Counted from the first letter of the stretch, positions 40,995 through 51,138 are shown. The stretch: DNA of 64,000 nucleotides from Bin94 sp965215535 (GCA_965215535.1 OZ244063.1:868001-932000); one strand, 5' to 3'. Made by a program: numbers and translations. The notes: a model not told the origin generated them from the letters alone.

Positions 40995-43900
40995 TCAGCT
41001 CACAAGTCGCCGGTCCTCGATCGGTTCAAGTCCCTCGCGAATCAGCAGGTCATTCAATCGGCCCAGATCGCGCTGAATCACGACCTGCATCTCGGCCAGC
41101 TCCTCGTCCAGAAGCGCCGCAAGGTGCTGAAAAACCTCGTAGGCCTGGTTGGTCGGCCGGTCTTCGGCTCCCTCCACCACCCCCATCAGCGCGGCCAGCT
41201 TGTTGTTCAGCTTGATCGGATAGTTGAGCGGATCCTGATTGCTCTGATTCTTCACCTGGTAGATCTCGGCCTCGACAACCGCCAGATTTTCCTCCACGAC
41301 CTCGGCTTGGGCCTCGACCTCGCTGTCATCGGTCTGCTCCAGGCGATCCTGGATCTGTCCATTGATGTCGCGCACCTTGATGACGGCCTCATTCGCCTCC
41401 GAAACGCGGTCGCGGATCTGGATGGCCAGCTCGAAGCGCTCGCGCAGATCGGCCACCGTGACACCCTCCAGATTCGGGTTGATGCCAATCCGGAACTCTC
41501 TCTCCTGAGGCTCGCCTCCATTCACGGTCATCCGAACCGAGTACCGACCCGGAACGGCGGTCGGACCCATCGGCCGCGCCGCCCACATGATCCGTCCCTC
41601 GAAGTCGGTCCAGGCCGGGTAGCGCATATCCCAGCGGAACTCGTGCGCTCCCGCCTCCAGCGAGGGGCGCCCGCCTCCCCCTCCGCCAAAGAAGGCCGCA
41701 AAGGGATCGTCCTCTTCCTCTTCCTCCTCGGCTCCGGCGCGGGCTTCCCAGCTTCGAATCACCTCGCCGGCGTCATTCATCACCTCGAAGGCAACGCTCT
41801 CGGCGTCATCGGCCAGGTAGTACTGGAACTGCGCCCCCCGGTCGAGGCCGCGAATCGGGTCGGCGGGCTCAAAGAGCCACGAGGACGCCGTGGCGACCTC
41901 ACCCGAGATCTGGCGCAGCGGGCCAATGTCTTCCAGCACCCAGAAGGAGCGACCGTGCGTCGCGATCACCAGATCGTCCTCTGCGACAACCAGATCGGAG
42001 ACCTGCACGACCGGGAGATTGAGCGAGAGAGGCTGCCAGCGCGCGCCATCGTCGAAGGAAACGTACACCGTGCGCTCCGAGGCCGCATAGAGGAGCCCCG
42101 GCCGCGTCGGGTCCTCGCGGGTGGCGCGAATGAAGTCATCTGCGGGAATCCCATCGACGATCTTCGTCCAGGACTGCCCGTAATCGGAGCTTTTCCAGAT
42201 ATAGGGGGCGCGATCGTCATCGACCAGATAGCGAATCCCCGAGACATAGGCAGTGCCCGGAGTGTTGGGCGACGCCTCAATGGTGTTGATGCGAACAAAT
42301 TCCGGCGCGTCCGGCGGAGTCACCTCCATCCAGTTCATGCCCCCGTCGCGGGTGATGTGCACAAGGCCGTCGTCGGAACCGGCCCAGATCGTCTCGGGGT
42401 CGTGATAGGAGGGCGCGATCGCAAAGACGGTGGCATAGGTCTCCACCCCGGTCTGGTCCTTCGTGATCGGTCCTCCCGAGGGGCCCATCGTCATCGGGTC
42501 GCCACGCGTCAGATCAGGGCTGATCTGCTCCCAGCTCTGCCCCTCGGTCGTTGTCTTCCATACATGCTGGGTGCCGGTATAGAGAACCTCGGGGTCGTGG
42601 TGTGAAAAGACGATCGGAAAGGTCCACTGCACCCGCTGAATCAGATCCTCGGACGATTGCCCCATCGGATTTTCGGGCCAGACATTCACGGCGCGCGTCT
42701 GTCCGGTCGCCATGTCGAAGCGCGAGAGACTTCCGCCATAGCAGCCGGCGTAGAAGACGTCGAGATCGATCGGGTTGGGGGCCACATAGCCGCTCTCGCA
42801 GCCGCCAACCGCATAGTACCAGCTCCGGTTGCCCGGTCCGCGCGCCGCCATCTGGTTCCAGCCGCGCACCGGAATGCAGGCGGTCGAGTTGTCCTGCTGG
42901 CCGCCGCAGATGTGGTAGGGGGTGTGGCGGGTGGTCACCACCCTGTAGAACTGCGCCGTGGAGTAATCCTGATCGGTCCAGCTCTGACCGCCATTCATGG
43001 TGACATTGGCGCCGCCATCATTTGCGTTGATCATCCGGTCGGAATCGTCGGGCGCAATCCAGAGATCGTGGTTGTCGCCGTGCGGCACCGGAATCCCGCG
43101 GGGGAAGGTCTCGCCGCCATCGCGCGACCGATAGAGCCCGGTGTTGAGGGCATACATGACGTTGCGATCGTTGGGATCGGCATAGATGCGGGTATAGTAG
43201 AAGGCGCGCTGGCGCAGCTTGCGCTCGTCATTGACCCGCTCCCAGCTCGCGCCCGCATCGTCGGAGCGCCAGACGCCGCCATCGGGTTCGTGCTCGATCA
43301 GCGCCCAGACCCGGTTCGGATCGGCGGGCGACACCGCAACCCCAATCTTCCCGACAGGCCCCGGCGCAAGGCCGATATTGGCGGTGATCTCGGTCCAGCT
43401 CTCGCCACCGTCAAGCGATTTCCAGAGGCCGCTGTCCGGCCCGCCCGACGACATTCCCCACGAACGGCGCCAGGCCTCCCAGATCGAGGCATAGATGATA
43501 TCCGGGTTGGTTGCGTCCACACTGATATCCACCGCTCCGGCGCCGTCGCTCCTGTAAAGAACCTTGCGCCAGTTCGCGCCCCCGTCCGTGGTCTTGTACA
43601 CGCCGCGTTCGGGATTGTTGGCCGAGTGTTTACCGAAGGCTGCCACCCAGGCAACGTCGCAGTTTTCGGGGTGAATCCGAATGCGGGAAATGTTCTGGGT
43701 TTCGCGCAACCCGATGTGCTCCCAGCTTTCGCCGCCGTCGGTGGATCTGTAGGCGCCGTCGCCCTGCTGGATATTGCCGCGAATCTGCGTCTCGCCGGTT
43801 CCCATATAGACGATATCGGGATTGGATTCGCAGACCTGCACGGCCCCGATCGAGGCGCTGCCGATCTGGCCGTCGGTCACGGGGCGCCAGTTCAGGCCGC

Positions 43901-44150
43901 CATCGGTGGTCTTCCAGAGACCGCCTCCGGTCGTTCCCATGAAGTACTCGAAGGGGCGCGCTCCCGAGCCGGCAGCCGCGATCGAGCGTCCACCGCGGGG
44001 CGGACCGACGTTGCGCCAGGCAAGCGAACCCCAGAGGGCTTCGGAATAGGCTTCGGCTTCCTGCGCATGGCCGGGCAGGGGCGCCAGGGCGGGGAGAGCG
44101 AGGGCGACCGCAAGGGCGAAAATCCCGCAAGGAAAAGGCTGGTATCGCAT
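40995..44150 (-). CDS. sortilin/VPS10-like BNR-repeat secreted protein
   Basis: 1051 aa. A signal peptide (MRYQPFPCGIFALAVALALPALAPLPGHA) precedes a long run of BNR/Asp-box motifs: GGGLWKTTDGGLNWRPV, GAYRSTDGGESWEHI, GVYKTTDGGANWRKV, GLWKSLDGGESW and others to about residue 700, so the main part is a beta-propeller of the sortilin or photosystem-stability type. The C-terminal ~300 residues hold an Fn3-like part and a helical end (LRERFELAIQIRDRVSEANEAVIKVRDINGQIQDRLEQ). Similar proteins in this phylum are annotated as glycosyl hydrolases without a demonstrated catalytic site, so only a secreted propeller role is claimed. A promoter lies just upstream. Confidence 0.85.
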   Translation of the reverse strand: MRYQPFPCGIFALAVALALPALAPLPGHAQEAEAYSEALWGSLAWRNVGPPRGGRSIAAAGSGARPFEYFMGTTGGGLWKTTDGGLNWRPVTDGQIGSASIGAVQVCESNPDIVYMGTGETQIRGNIQQGDGAYRSTDGGESWEHIGLRETQNISRIRIHPENCDVAWVAAFGKHSANNPERGVYKTTDGGANWRKVLYRSDGAGAVDISVDATNPDIIYASIWEAWRRSWGMSSGGPDSGLWKSLDGGESWTEITANIGLAPGPVGKIGVAVSPADPNRVWALIEHEPDGGVWRSDDAGASWERVNDERKLRQRAFYYTRIYADPNDRNVMYALNTGLYRSRDGGETFPRGIPVPHGDNHDLWIAPDDSDRMINANDGGANVTMNGGQSWTDQDYSTAQFYRVVTTRHTPYHICGGQQDNSTACIPVRGWNQMAARGPGNRSWYYAVGGCESGYVAPNPIDLDVFYAGCYGGSLSRFDMATGQTRAVNVWPENPMGQSSEDLIQRVQWTFPIVFSHHDPEVLYTGTQHVWKTTTEGQSWEQISPDLTRGDPMTMGPSGGPITKDQTGVETYATVFAIAPSYHDPETIWAGSDDGLVHITRDGGMNWMEVTPPDAPEFVRINTIEASPNTPGTAYVSGIRYLVDDDRAPYIWKSSDYGQSWTKIVDGIPADDFIRATREDPTRPGLLYAASERTVYVSFDDGARWQPLSLNLPVVQVSDLVVAEDDLVIATHGRSFWVLEDIGPLRQISGEVATASSWLFEPADPIRGLDRGAQFQYYLADDAESVAFEVMNDAGEVIRSWEARAGAEEEEEEDDPFAAFFGGGGGGRPSLEAGAHEFRWDMRYPAWTDFEGRIMWAARPMGPTAVPGRYSVRMTVNGGEPQEREFRIGINPNLEGVTVADLRERFELAIQIRDRVSEANEAVIKVRDINGQIQDRLEQTDDSEVEAQAEVVEENLAVVEAEIYQVKNQSNQDPLNYPIKLNNKLAALMGVVEGAEDRPTNQAYEVFQHLAALLDEELAEMQVVIQRDLGRLNDLLIREGLEPIEDRRLVS

Positions 44151-44663
44151 GGGAAGATGAGTCCTCCTGGATGATTTGGCTGTCTGAGGGCACAGATCGA
44201 CATGAACCACGGACTGATTGTACCGGAATTCGCCTCGGTCCGCCAAGGCGGGGCGCTCTACCGAACCACCCCAGGTCCCCCGGTGTCGCTCCCGGCGCCA
44301 GGATCCGGGATTCGGTTCCCATGTCCTCCAGACGGCCCTCGACCGTCATTCGCAGGCACAATGATCCTCTTCAGGCCCGAATTGTGGGATGCCTGTCAAA
44401 CCACATATAGAAACGGGATGCCAGATTCGCCAAAGGCTCTGTGGAAGAAACTTTGCGTTCGATGGAGAGGCGAAGGCAAGGGTTACGCAACCAGGCGGAT
44501 TCCAAGCGGTTGCGGCTCCTGAATCCAGGCCGCAGGCGCAACGACCCTGCTCCCCACAACGTACCGCCGGTTACAGCGAGAATCGTTGATCCGACAGCTC
44601 GCGGATCAGTGTCGGCACCGGGGCAACATCACCCACGGGCCTGCCCCGGTCTGCCGGATCGGT
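44151..44663. other. intergenic region with promoter for the BNR gene
   Basis: 513 bp between two minus-strand genes. Apart from the promoter at 44217-44246 and AGGAG just before the BNR start, I see no gene. The part around 44380-44470 is AT-richer than its surroundings. Confidence 0.45.
44217..44246 (-). promoter_or_regulatory. sigma70-like promoter of the BNR-repeat gene
   Basis: On the minus strand: -35 TTGGCG (44246-44241), 18-bp spacer, -10 TACAAT (44222-44217). It lies 67 bp before the start codon at 44150, leaving a short leader with the ribosome-binding site AGGAGG. Confidence 0.6.
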
Positions 44664-45248
44664 TTATCCGATCGGAATGCGAATCGTGAATCCGGCGGGG
44701 GTGTTGTCGGAATCGCCCAGCTCGCCGCCCCTGGCCGACCCATCGCGCACCGCCAGCCAGGCCAGCACTCCGGCGCCCACGAAGATCGCCGCGCCCAGAC
44801 CGACCGATCGGCCCCGCGACAGTTCGCGCATCTCGATGCCGACCAGCTCGCTCCGCGGAATGCGGTAGGTGTTTTCCTGGACGAATTCGCGGTAGGCGCC
44901 GATCTCGCGCCGCGTCTGCACCTCAACGACAATGGTGTCGCCGGTCTCCAGGACCGTTCCCTCGACCGTGGTCGTCTCGGGTGGAGCGCCCGGATCGGCA
45001 ACCGCCGAGCTGACCGGAACATGAAGGCGCGCGATCTCGCCCGGCATAGGAGATTCGACCGGAAAGTAGGTAAAGCACCCCGAAAGCGCCGTCACGCCCA
45101 GAAGCAGGACGGCATGCCGACCCGCATTCAGAAGTCTCCGGCCCGCTTCCGCCACGAGCGAGCAATCCGACCGACTGGACGAAGCCGCAGGGCTCCCTGC
45201 GACCGGCGACCGCTTCGACACAGGGCCGCGGATCGGAGAATCATTCAT
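44664..45248 (-). CDS. lipoprotein with C-terminal membrane helix, unknown
   Basis: 194 aa. A long charged n-region leads to HAVLLLGVTALSGC (lipobox LSGC). The mature part has a YRIPRSELVGIEMREL stretch and a C-terminal hydrophobic segment (VGLGAAIFVGAGVLAWLAV). ATG 45248 overlaps the upstream lipoprotein stop by one base. Together with that gene it is co-oriented with, and downstream of, the SusD gene, so it may be part of the same uptake unit. Family not recognised. Confidence 0.65.
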   Translation of the reverse strand: MNDSPIRGPVSKRSPVAGSPAASSSRSDCSLVAEAGRRLLNAGRHAVLLLGVTALSGCFTYFPVESPMPGEIARLHVPVSSAVADPGAPPETTTVEGTVLETGDTIVVEVQTRREIGAYREFVQENTYRIPRSELVGIEMRELSRGRSVGLGAAIFVGAGVLAWLAVRDGSARGGELGDSDNTPAGFTIRIPIG

Positions 45249-45751
45249 CAGAAGATCACATCCAGCTCGCCGGTAAGCTGCTCGTTGAAGACATACACGT
45301 ACTGCCAGGGAATGGTGGGGAAGATGCCCCCGCCCTTCGACACCAGGGTGCGTTCGTCAATGTTGACAACCACCGAAACATCGAGGGTGTCGTGATTGAG
45401 AGTTTCGACATGCACAAACCAGCGCTGGTCGCGCTCGATGCTCATGACGGTATCGATGGGCAGTGTATGGAAGACGGTGTCGGAGCTGAAGACCTGAACA
45501 TGCGTGACGCCATCGGTATCCACACCGGCGATGAAATCGGTGGAATAGATAACCCGCGTCGAAGCCCCCGCAGCGCCGCTCATGCGAAAGGCGACGTTCT
45601 CGGGGGTCAGATCATTGAAGAGATCGCAGCCGCCGAGGAGAACGCCAACGATCAGGATGACTGACAGCCGCCCTGGCCGCGCCCCTGGGCGAAGGGCACG
45701 CCTGCGGATACCATGCTGCACTGCCATCCCCTTCATTTCGGTGAAGTTCAC
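45248..45751 (-). CDS. lipoprotein downstream of SusD, unknown
   Basis: 167 aa from GTG 45751, chosen because AAGGAG lies four bases upstream. The signal peptide ends LSVILIVGVLLGGC (lipobox GGC). The mature part is beta-rich (FRMSGAAGASTRVIYSTDFIAGVDTDGVTHVQVFSSDT) and ends YVYVFNEQLTGELDVIF. It follows SusD by 125 bp and abuts the next lipoprotein gene. It may be a surface substrate-binding lipoprotein of the SusCD system, but no domain is recognised. Confidence 0.65.
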   Translation of the reverse strand: MNFTEMKGMAVQHGIRRRALRPGARPGRLSVILIVGVLLGGCDLFNDLTPENVAFRMSGAAGASTRVIYSTDFIAGVDTDGVTHVQVFSSDTVFHTLPIDTVMSIERDQRWFVHVETLNHDTLDVSVVVNIDERTLVSKGGGIFPTIPWQYVYVFNEQLTGELDVIF

Positions 45752-45876
45752 GAATCTCCTTCCCTCTTTGGCATTGGCGTGCATGCGCGATTTGGCACTT
45801 TGCGTGTGCGCGAAGGCCCCGGGACGATCGTTGCCGACCGCCCCGGGGCCACGATTACAGAGAACGAAACCGCTGC

Positions 45877-47229
45877 CTAGCAGGCCGAAGCATCGTTGGC
45901 AATGTTCTCGTTGGCTCGCCGCTCGATGATCGAGATCGGGAGCATGACGCCGGGACACCTGACTGCGTGTGACGGCATCTGCCAGAGCGGGGCTGTGATT
46001 CCCCAGCGATACATGTCGGCCAGGCGCAGACCCTGCAGCATGACATTGACGCGACGGGTGTGCTGAAGCATCTCCACCGCCGGAATCTGACCGCTGTAGG
46101 GCGTCAGACCATCAAAGGCGCGAATCATGTTGACATGTTCGGTAAAGGTGGTTTCGTCGCCAGTGGCCAAGGCGTTTTCCGCCAGGATCAGATGCATCAT
46201 CCGGCTCGACGACAGGGTCAGCGGCGGATAGACGCCACCCTTGTCCAGGTAGCTTCCGCCCTTCCACTGATTGAGCCACTTGATGACTGCGGGATCGTCA
46301 ACCATGTCGATCGGATCCTGCAGCGCAATGCCATCGATATCGTTGGCAGCGTTGACCGTGACGATCGAGAGATCAATCTGGTTCTCCTTGCGGTCATTGA
46401 CCCAGCTCGCCATATCGTTGGTCACGCTGGCGCTTGAATAGTTCAGGTTGTAGAGCCAGTCGCCATCGCCAATCATCGCCAGTGCCTGCGTGGCATCGGC
46501 GCCGGCTTCGCTTGCGTTGAGAGCTCCGCCAGCGGTGGCCGACGGGTTGATGGCATCCCAGATCGCGCGGGACTGCCGGGCACGCGCCCGCAACGCCATG
46601 GCATCTCTGGCATCGTCGTCGTTGCCGGTCTCCCGGAAGCCGGCGATCGCTGTGCTGAAGCGCGCAATCGCTGCGTCGAGCACCTGGTGCATATTGGCGC
46701 CGCCGACAGGCATCGCCGCCTCGGTTTTGTGCGAGAAGGCAAAGTCCTCTTGAATCTCGCCGATGACCATGTACATGATGCCCGAGTACAGATTGGCGCG
46801 TGCCAGATTGTACCTGTTGGCCTCGGAAGGGTTCTCGCCGACATGCCCGGTGAGAATTTCGATCGCCTGATCCGAAAGCCACCGCCCTTCGCCCATGGAG
46901 GGGAAGGGGCCGTCGATGAATTCGTTGAGCGGATCGTCAACGAAACCCTGATCCAGAGCGAACCAGGCATCGCGCGATCCGATCCAGTACATCTCGTCGG
47001 AGGCAACCAGGTAGGGCTGCCAGGATTCCGAAATCGAGCGCGCAACCCGCGAGAGGCTTCCATTCACCACCGCCGCAGAGGCGGCTTCCTGGCGAATGTC
47101 TTCCTCAACCAGGGCGTTGGGGTTGTCCACATCCAGCAGGTCGTCGCAGGCCGCCATCGAGAAGGCGGCAACGAGCGTCGCCAGAAGGGACAGGCGATTG
47201 CAGAAAGCAACGTTTCTTGTGCTTTTCAT
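45877..47229 (-). CDS. SusD/RagB-family nutrient-binding lipoprotein
   Basis: 450 aa. Signal peptide with lipobox MAAC (MKSTRNVAFCNRLSLLATLVAAFSMAAC), then DDLLDVDNPNALVEEDIRQEAAS, the typical SusD N-terminus, TPR-like helices (NLARANLYSGIMYMVIG) and the C-terminal GLRLADMYRWG and SIIERRANENI elements. SusD lids the SusC transporter and binds glycans or peptides at the cell surface. AAGGAG eight bases before ATG 47229 is a strong ribosome-binding site. The SusC gene lies 22 bp upstream, so the two are one operon. Confidence 0.9.
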   Translation of the reverse strand: MKSTRNVAFCNRLSLLATLVAAFSMAACDDLLDVDNPNALVEEDIRQEAASAAVVNGSLSRVARSISESWQPYLVASDEMYWIGSRDAWFALDQGFVDDPLNEFIDGPFPSMGEGRWLSDQAIEILTGHVGENPSEANRYNLARANLYSGIMYMVIGEIQEDFAFSHKTEAAMPVGGANMHQVLDAAIARFSTAIAGFRETGNDDDARDAMALRARARQSRAIWDAINPSATAGGALNASEAGADATQALAMIGDGDWLYNLNYSSASVTNDMASWVNDRKENQIDLSIVTVNAANDIDGIALQDPIDMVDDPAVIKWLNQWKGGSYLDKGGVYPPLTLSSSRMMHLILAENALATGDETTFTEHVNMIRAFDGLTPYSGQIPAVEMLQHTRRVNVMLQGLRLADMYRWGITAPLWQMPSHAVRCPGVMLPISIIERRANENIANDASAC

Positions 47230-47251
47230 CTTTATATCTCCTTGTCCCCGG

Positions 47252-50200
47252 CTAGAAGGTGACGCGGGTGCTGAGGGTGATTCGCCGCGGAACCGGAATG
47301 CCCCATCCCTCGGTGGAATCGAGGAAGTTGCAGTTGAGTCCGCCATTGCAGCGCCCGAGCACATTCCCCTCGGGGTCCATGCCCGGATAGTCGCCCAGCA
47401 TGAAGAGCTTCAGGTTGCGCGCACCCAGATTGAGGGTGGCGGTCGAAAGGCCAAGGCCTTCCACTGCGCTGGTCGGCACCCGGTAGGTGAGCGAAAGCTC
47501 GCGGAGCTGAATCCAGTCGGCGTCGTAGATGCCATTCATGCCACTCATCGGCGCCAGACCCTCGACCTCCATGGCCCAGGCGATCGCCGCATCAAGACGC
47601 TGCTCGGCAGAGGAGGCCGGGTTGCGAAGGATCGCGCCCAGCTCGGCCGAGCGCGGGGTGTTGCGGCCAATGACGGCGTTGGCGCGACGGAACATGCCAG
47701 AGAGGTCCTGCGCCTGATGTCCGAACTTGTACTCGAAGAGGGTGCTCAGCTCGAAGTTGCCCGCAAAGGCCATGGTGAAGCCGGTTGATCCGGCGAAGTC
47801 CGGCGTAGGCTTGCCCAGATATGTGCCAAGCAGACCGTCGCCACAGTTGTTCGAGGCAATGCCGGTGTTTTCCATATAGTCGGCGGTACCGAAGCCGGAG
47901 TTGCCAATGGCGAGCGGCTTGAACTCGCTCGGGTCGCGCGGCTGACTGAAGTAGTCCAGCGCCTGTTCGCGGGTAGGCACAACGCACTCGTCACCCACCG
48001 GCTCCAGAATGTTCAGTGGAATGGGCACATCGGCGATTTTGGCCCCGAAGAAGGCAGCCGGGGTAAAGCCTTCAACCAGATAGTTGCGGTAGCGCGGATA
48101 GGATCCACCCGTCTTCAGCGGCGGAGCGCCACCCATATCGGTGATCTCCTGATGCTCGTAGGCGGTGTTGGCAAAGATGTTCAGAGAGAAGCTCTCGCTC
48201 TGCACCACAGAACCGCGCACGCTGACCTCGACGCCATAAGCCTCCATGCCGCCGATATTGTCCAGCTGGGTTGCGGTGAAGCCGCCGGTGACCGGGAACT
48301 GGCGGGCAACCATGACATCGGTTCCGGTCCGGTTCCAGTAGGTCGCGTCCAGAGACCAGGTGTCTTCCATGAAGCCCATCTCGGCACCGACCTCCCACTC
48401 GGTCGAGACCTCGGGCTTGAGCGCATCGTTGCCCAGATTGGAGGGCCGCACCCCGGGACCGACCTCGGTTCCCTGCGAGGAGAAGGTGGTGAACTTGTCA
48501 AAGGCGCCGGGCTGCAGACCCGACTGGCCGATTGCGGCGCGGAGCCGGAAGGTGGAGAAGGGCCCCATCGACATGTCGAGCCCCTGCATCGGCAGGAGCG
48601 AGATGGAAGCCTTCGGGTAGAAGGCGGTGCTGAAGTCGGCGCCGAAGGCGGAGTTGGCATCCCAGCGGCCGCCGACGGTCAGGAAGGCCCAGTCGTCAAA
48701 GCCGAGCTGATCCTGAATGTAGCCGCCAATCTGCGTGTTTCGCGCCCAGAACTCGGTCGAACTCTCGCTGCCCAGAGCGGAAAGAGTCTCCAGACCCGGG
48801 CCGGGGAAGTCGCGACCGCCGCCGCCGGTGGACTGACTCTGCGAGAGGAAGCCCTGGCCGCCGAAGAGGAGTGTGCTCTCGAAGCGATCGGTGTTGAAGA
48901 TCCAGGATCCCTTGATCTCGGTGCTGATCGTCCGGCTGCGGTTGGCCCGCACGGTGCGGTTGCCGTCGGGAGTAGCCCCCGAGAAGCTGTCCACATTCCA
49001 GCGGTAGGGGCGGAAGGCTACGGCGTCGTCGGAGGTGAAGTCGATGCCGAAGGTGCCCGAGAGGCGAAAATCATCCAGCGGGGTGTACTCGACATTCGTT
49101 GTACCAACAAAGTGCTGCGAGTTGGTGACATTCAATTGGTACATGTTCTCGCGCAGCGTCGCAAAGGCGGGCTGCCCGTAGTAGTTGCTCTCGTTCGCCA
49201 GACGCAACTGGCTCATGAGGGCGGACGAAAAGACCCCGTAGATGTTGTTCGAGTTGTCGGGGGTGTGGTGCTCCATATCGGTGTAGAGGCTGGTGATTCC
49301 GATGCGGATCTGGTCGTGCGGAACCACCGTGAAGTTGCTGGTCAGGGTCGCGCGCCGGTTGACATCCACCTCGGGTTGGAAGTTCTCGAGCACCTCGAAG
49401 TTCTGTGCCGCGTCGTAGGGCCCGTCCTCGTGGGCAAAGCGCCCGGAGACATGGTAGGTGAAGGACTGCGAACCGCCCGAAGCCGACCCGGAATAGATCT
49501 GTCCGAAGCCGGTGGTGAGGAGCTCGGGAATGATGTCGCGCTCCAGCACATCGTAGGGCCCGACCGACTCGCCCCAGCGCGCCTGCATCCGCGAGAGCGC
49601 GTCGGCCAATCCCGAACACTGGGGATCGTCGACTGCGCAGACGCGCCCGGCATAGTCTGCAACCGGCAGAATGCGGTCGGTTGGCGCGGCGATGCCGGTA
49701 AAGTCAACCCCCAGGCGGTGGCGGGGAGCGCCCGCCGATCCGCGCTTGGTGAAGATCTGAATGACCCCGTTCGAGGCTTCGGTGCCGTAGAGGGTGGCCG
49801 CCGCCGCACCCTTGAGGATCTCGATCCGCTCGATCGATTCCGGGGGAATGTCGTCGAGGCGGGAGGGGTTGCCCTGGCCATTGAAGTTCTCGACGGCGCC
49901 ACGGTCGATGCGGACGCCATCGACATAAACGATCGGTTCGTTGAGCTGCGTGAGCGAGGCCGATCCGCGCACCCGGATGCGCGCGCCTTCGCCGGTGTAC
50001 CCGGACGAGGGCAACGCCACCACGCCGGCTTCGCGGCCCGCGATGAGCTGGCTGAAGTCGGTAACGGGAGCGTTCTCGAGCGCGTCGGTGTCGATCGTTG
50101 CGATCGTGTTTCCAAGCTTGCGCTTCTCGGTCGCGATTCCTGCGCCGGTGACCACGATCTCATCCAGCGCGATGGCTGTCTGCTCGATCGCGAAATCCGC

Positions 50201-50524
50201 CTGCGCGGTTCCTCCGGCTGTGACCGTGACGGTCTGCTCTGCCTCGCGGTAGCCCACACGGGTAACGCGAATGGTGTACTCGGCAGCCGGAACCCCCAGG
50301 AAGATGAAGCCTCCCGAGGCGTTGGTGAGCGTCCCGAATGCGGTTCCCGGAATCGACACCTGGACCGCCTCGAGCGGACGCGAGGACGCGGCGTCGGTGA
50401 CGCGACCGGTCACGGTGCCGGTGGCCTGGGCCGAAAGATTCGAGGCGAGCACCAGCCCGGCTGCAAGAGCCAGGAGGCTTGCCGAACCTTTGCGGCGTCC
50501 TTTGGTAAACAATCGACGTATCAT
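47252..50524 (-). CDS. SusC/RagA-family TonB-linked outer-membrane protein
   Basis: 1090 aa. A signal peptide (ending NLSAQA) is followed by a carboxypeptidase-regulatory-like domain (GTVTGRVTDAASSRPLEAVQVSIPGTAFGTLTNASGGF, to about 115) and a TonB plug that includes ALDEIVVTGAGI, then RIRVRGSASL...YVDGVRID and ILKGAAAATLYGTEASNGVIQIFTKRG. The 22-strand barrel follows, ending LSTRVTF with the terminal aromatic residue. GGAGGAG is the ribosome-binding site of ATG 50524. With SusD it imports a glycan or peptide too large for porins, using TonB. The substrate is not evident. Confidence 0.92.
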   Translation of the reverse strand: MIRRLFTKGRRKGSASLLALAAGLVLASNLSAQATGTVTGRVTDAASSRPLEAVQVSIPGTAFGTLTNASGGFIFLGVPAAEYTIRVTRVGYREAEQTVTVTAGGTAQADFAIEQTAIALDEIVVTGAGIATEKRKLGNTIATIDTDALENAPVTDFSQLIAGREAGVVALPSSGYTGEGARIRVRGSASLTQLNEPIVYVDGVRIDRGAVENFNGQGNPSRLDDIPPESIERIEILKGAAAATLYGTEASNGVIQIFTKRGSAGAPRHRLGVDFTGIAAPTDRILPVADYAGRVCAVDDPQCSGLADALSRMQARWGESVGPYDVLERDIIPELLTTGFGQIYSGSASGGSQSFTYHVSGRFAHEDGPYDAAQNFEVLENFQPEVDVNRRATLTSNFTVVPHDQIRIGITSLYTDMEHHTPDNSNNIYGVFSSALMSQLRLANESNYYGQPAFATLRENMYQLNVTNSQHFVGTTNVEYTPLDDFRLSGTFGIDFTSDDAVAFRPYRWNVDSFSGATPDGNRTVRANRSRTISTEIKGSWIFNTDRFESTLLFGGQGFLSQSQSTGGGGRDFPGPGLETLSALGSESSTEFWARNTQIGGYIQDQLGFDDWAFLTVGGRWDANSAFGADFSTAFYPKASISLLPMQGLDMSMGPFSTFRLRAAIGQSGLQPGAFDKFTTFSSQGTEVGPGVRPSNLGNDALKPEVSTEWEVGAEMGFMEDTWSLDATYWNRTGTDVMVARQFPVTGGFTATQLDNIGGMEAYGVEVSVRGSVVQSESFSLNIFANTAYEHQEITDMGGAPPLKTGGSYPRYRNYLVEGFTPAAFFGAKIADVPIPLNILEPVGDECVVPTREQALDYFSQPRDPSEFKPLAIGNSGFGTADYMENTGIASNNCGDGLLGTYLGKPTPDFAGSTGFTMAFAGNFELSTLFEYKFGHQAQDLSGMFRRANAVIGRNTPRSAELGAILRNPASSAEQRLDAAIAWAMEVEGLAPMSGMNGIYDADWIQLRELSLTYRVPTSAVEGLGLSTATLNLGARNLKLFMLGDYPGMDPEGNVLGRCNGGLNCNFLDSTEGWGIPVPRRITLSTRVTF

Positions 50525-50748
50525 GTGCGTCTCCTCCAATTTTTGAGTGTTCGTCGAGATACGTGCGTACCCAGCTTTGGCTATGCGTTCTCCGGGTATT
50601 TCCCGGCCTGGGTCAATGTGCGAGGCAATCGGAACACCGGTGCGATGCTCCAAGGGGATTACCACATGATAAGAATAATATGGGGAAGGAATCTCCGGCA
50701 AGTCCGTATCCCCTGTCCGCCTCCTGACTGTCCGCCCTCCTGCCTCCC

Positions 50749-51138
50749 CTACCCTCCCGTTCGCGCCACCACCTCGATTTCGACGTCGACCCCCTTCGGC
50801 AGCCCCGCCACCGCCACCGTGGCCCGCGCGGGACGGTGATCGCCGAAGTGCTGCGCGTAGATCTCGTTCATGGCGGCAAAGTGCGTCATGTCCGAGAGGA
50901 AGACCGTGGTCTTGACGATCGTCTGCAGGCTGGCGCCGGCCGCATCCAGAACGGCGGCCAGATTGAGGAGCACGCGGTGGGTCTGCGCCTGCACACCTCC
51001 CTCGATCAGCGCTTCGGTGGCGGGATCGATGGGAATCTGCCCCGAGGCGAAGACCCAGCCGTCGCAGGAGATGGCCTGTGAATAGGGGCCCAGCGCGCCG
51101 GGAGCGTCGTCGGTGTGAATGGCGGTGAGGTGAGGCAT
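50749..51138 (-). CDS. RidA-family enamine/imine deaminase
   Basis: 129 aa, normal length. LGPYSQAISCDGWVFASGQIPIDPATEALIEGGVQAQTHRVLLNL, VKTTVFLSDMTHFAAMNEIYAQHFGDHRPARATVAVAGLPKGVDVEIE are the family motifs. The active-site Arg is in RPARATV and the Glu in VEIEVVA. RidA clears reactive 2-aminoacrylate-type intermediates in the cytosol. Stand-alone and co-oriented with SusC upstream of it by 225 bp; no obvious operon link. Confidence 0.92.
   Translation of the reverse strand: MPHLTAIHTDDAPGALGPYSQAISCDGWVFASGQIPIDPATEALIEGGVQAQTHRVLLNLAAVLDAAGASLQTIVKTTVFLSDMTHFAAMNEIYAQHFGDHRPARATVAVAGLPKGVDVEIEVVARTGG

Noticed and set aside
41124..44174. Two long plus-strand frames opposite the BNR-repeat gene
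   Set aside because: They are antisense shadows; the minus-strand protein has a signal peptide, Asp-box motifs, promoter and ribosome-binding site.
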